41,239 nucleotides of DNA from Asterionellopsis glacialis (Eukaryota; Bacillariophyta; Plagiogrammaphyceae; Rhaphoneidales; Asterionellopsidaceae), in the NCBI GenBank assembly GCA_014885115.2, contig WKLE02000805.1, positions 1 to 41,239 of the forward strand. The letters are read 5' to 3'. Shown here piece after piece: positions 40,201 to 41,239 of the stretch; positions within the stretch are counted from its first letter, which is position 1; each line of letters starts with the position of its first letter. Position numbers and translations under genes: made by a program. The notes under the pieces were generated by a model. That model saw nothing but the letters and a program-made list of their open reading frames with translations, searched no databases and was not told the origin of the DNA.

Positions 40201-41239
40201 GGTTTCAGGGATGCGAAAAGAGCCTTCGGAGAGAAAGATGGACTTCTTGAAACAAGCAGTTTAGGACTAGCTCTTGAGACTCGCATGTGATAATGTTGGC
40301 ACGATCGGTAGTATATTGGCAACAGTTTGAACATAACCTAGGCACCTGACATGTAGGACTAGTCCTACTGGTACAGGTACCTGTTGCTTGTGTAGGACCT
40401 ACGTGGGTTAAATGTAAAAATTTGGAGAGGCGGAAGGAGTCTTGTATAGGTAAGAAGCCATTATATTACAATATCAGTTTCTGAATATTATATTTAAACT
40501 GAAAACACCCGAAATGAGGTATTTGAACGAATCTCTTAGCCTGGCAAGTTGTAAAATTATTTTCTGTTGGCGCTCGCCTCGAAAATTGTCTATCATTGAA
40601 AACTTGTACAAAAAACAGGTTGCATTTTTTAATGAACACAACATCTCGAAAACCCGAACTCTGAAGGCAGGCAGGAGGGGGGCATGGGTGGAAAATAAGG
40701 CATGCACGTCAATGGCCCAACAAAGTGTATAATTCACAAGATGGGTAGTGTTAACTATCACAAGTTGCCCATGACAATGCCACTCCTTGCTTTCCTCAAC
40801 AATCATCCTTTTTCGTCCTTTTCTTGGTTATTATAAACATCCAATAATAACTTAGTCGAAGCCATTTACTAGGTCAGATTGTATCACGTGTATGTGAAAA
40901 TAGTAAAGTACCTGTACTGTCTAATAAATCATATGTAAAGCATGAGAAATTAACATTAGAGAAAAAAATAATATAATTACGTGATAAATGGATGGCTTCA
41001 ATTTTCACTATGTGATTGGCCTTATGGCACAGTCAAGTGTTCAATATGTGCAGAATACCATTGACTATGGAATGTAGAAACCTAAGCTGCTTGCAGAAAG
41101 TATAATTAAAGACTTCTTTTCAGTATTTAATTTTAGTAATTACATGTTCAAGTGTCAGTTTTCTAAATGGTACCTGTAGCAACAGGAATTAGTAGTGTTT
41201 GGCAATCAAGATTGCACTCAGATATTGCTTTCTCTTACT
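40201..41239. other. Intergenic to the window edge
   Basis: No supported gene. Contains a palindrome island at 40340-40405 (TAGGACTAGTCCTA, GGTACAGGTACC, TAGGACCTACG) and ATGGTACCTGTAG (41167-41179). Open frames here are short and featureless. Confidence 0.5.
40354..40367. repeat. 14-bp perfect palindrome TAGGACTAGTCCTA, copy 2
   Basis: Identical to 19642-19655 and followed within four bases by GGTACAGGTACC. Confidence 0.8.

Overview
The window reads as nuclear DNA of a diatom or close stramenopile relative. It is AT-rich, and its genes are short, intron-poor and alternate between strands. The four introns I can place are 103-463 nt with GTAAGT/GTACGT/GTAAGA donors and AG acceptors. One protein has a signal peptide ending in a phenylalanine motif of the diatom plastid-import type, and another has a Ser/Thr/Pro-rich linker typical of diatom cell-surface proteins. 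The species cannot be fixed from this sequence.

Retrotransposons occupy about a third of the window, all on the minus strand. Element A (1 to about 2.3 kb) is the gag/protease/early-RT end of a Ty3/gypsy-like copy cut by the window edge. Element B (2838-8384) is a full-length Ty3/gypsy copy with 208-bp LTRs and a CCAGG target duplication; at least three lesions break its gag-pol. Element C (20468-25887) is a full-length, heavily decayed Ty1/copia copy with 163-bp LTRs. It has a near-perfect 5-bp target duplication and a primer site matching the anticodon arm of initiator tRNA-Met. Element C lies inside an older inverted-repeat structure (20064-26183).

Host genes in order: a short TPR-like protein (9.2-10.0 kb, +); a probably plastid-targeted DMT/EamA transporter (10.9-12.4, -); a secreted DUF4864-like protein (13.3-13.8, +); a two-exon, mitochondrion-targeted ALDH-superfamily protein (14.2-16.6, -); a membrane-anchored metallophosphatase-like protein (17.3-19.2, -); a two-exon MFS transporter (26.7-28.5, -); a membrane RING-H2 ubiquitin ligase (29.5-30.2, +); a mitochondrial carrier (31.1-31.9, -); a two-exon FAD monooxygenase fused to ankyrin repeats (33.2-35.1, +); an AceTr/GPR1-FUN34-YaaH transporter (35.3-36.1, -); a decayed GC-rich coding-like stretch (36.8-37.5); and a two-exon secreted Ser/Gly-repeat membrane protein (39.0-40.2, -).

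The genes do not form an obvious pathway; four are transporters. The most unusual signals are non-genic: (i) intergenic islands of short palindromic words (TAGGACTAGTCCTA, TAGGTCC/GGACCTA, GTACC/CCAGGTAC) scattered over the window; (ii) LTR divergence that falls almost wholly on CpG dinucleotides; (iii) the inverted-repeat host of element C. The FAD monooxygenase-ankyrin fusion and the phosphatase that appears to have lost metal-binding motifs are the most unusual proteins.
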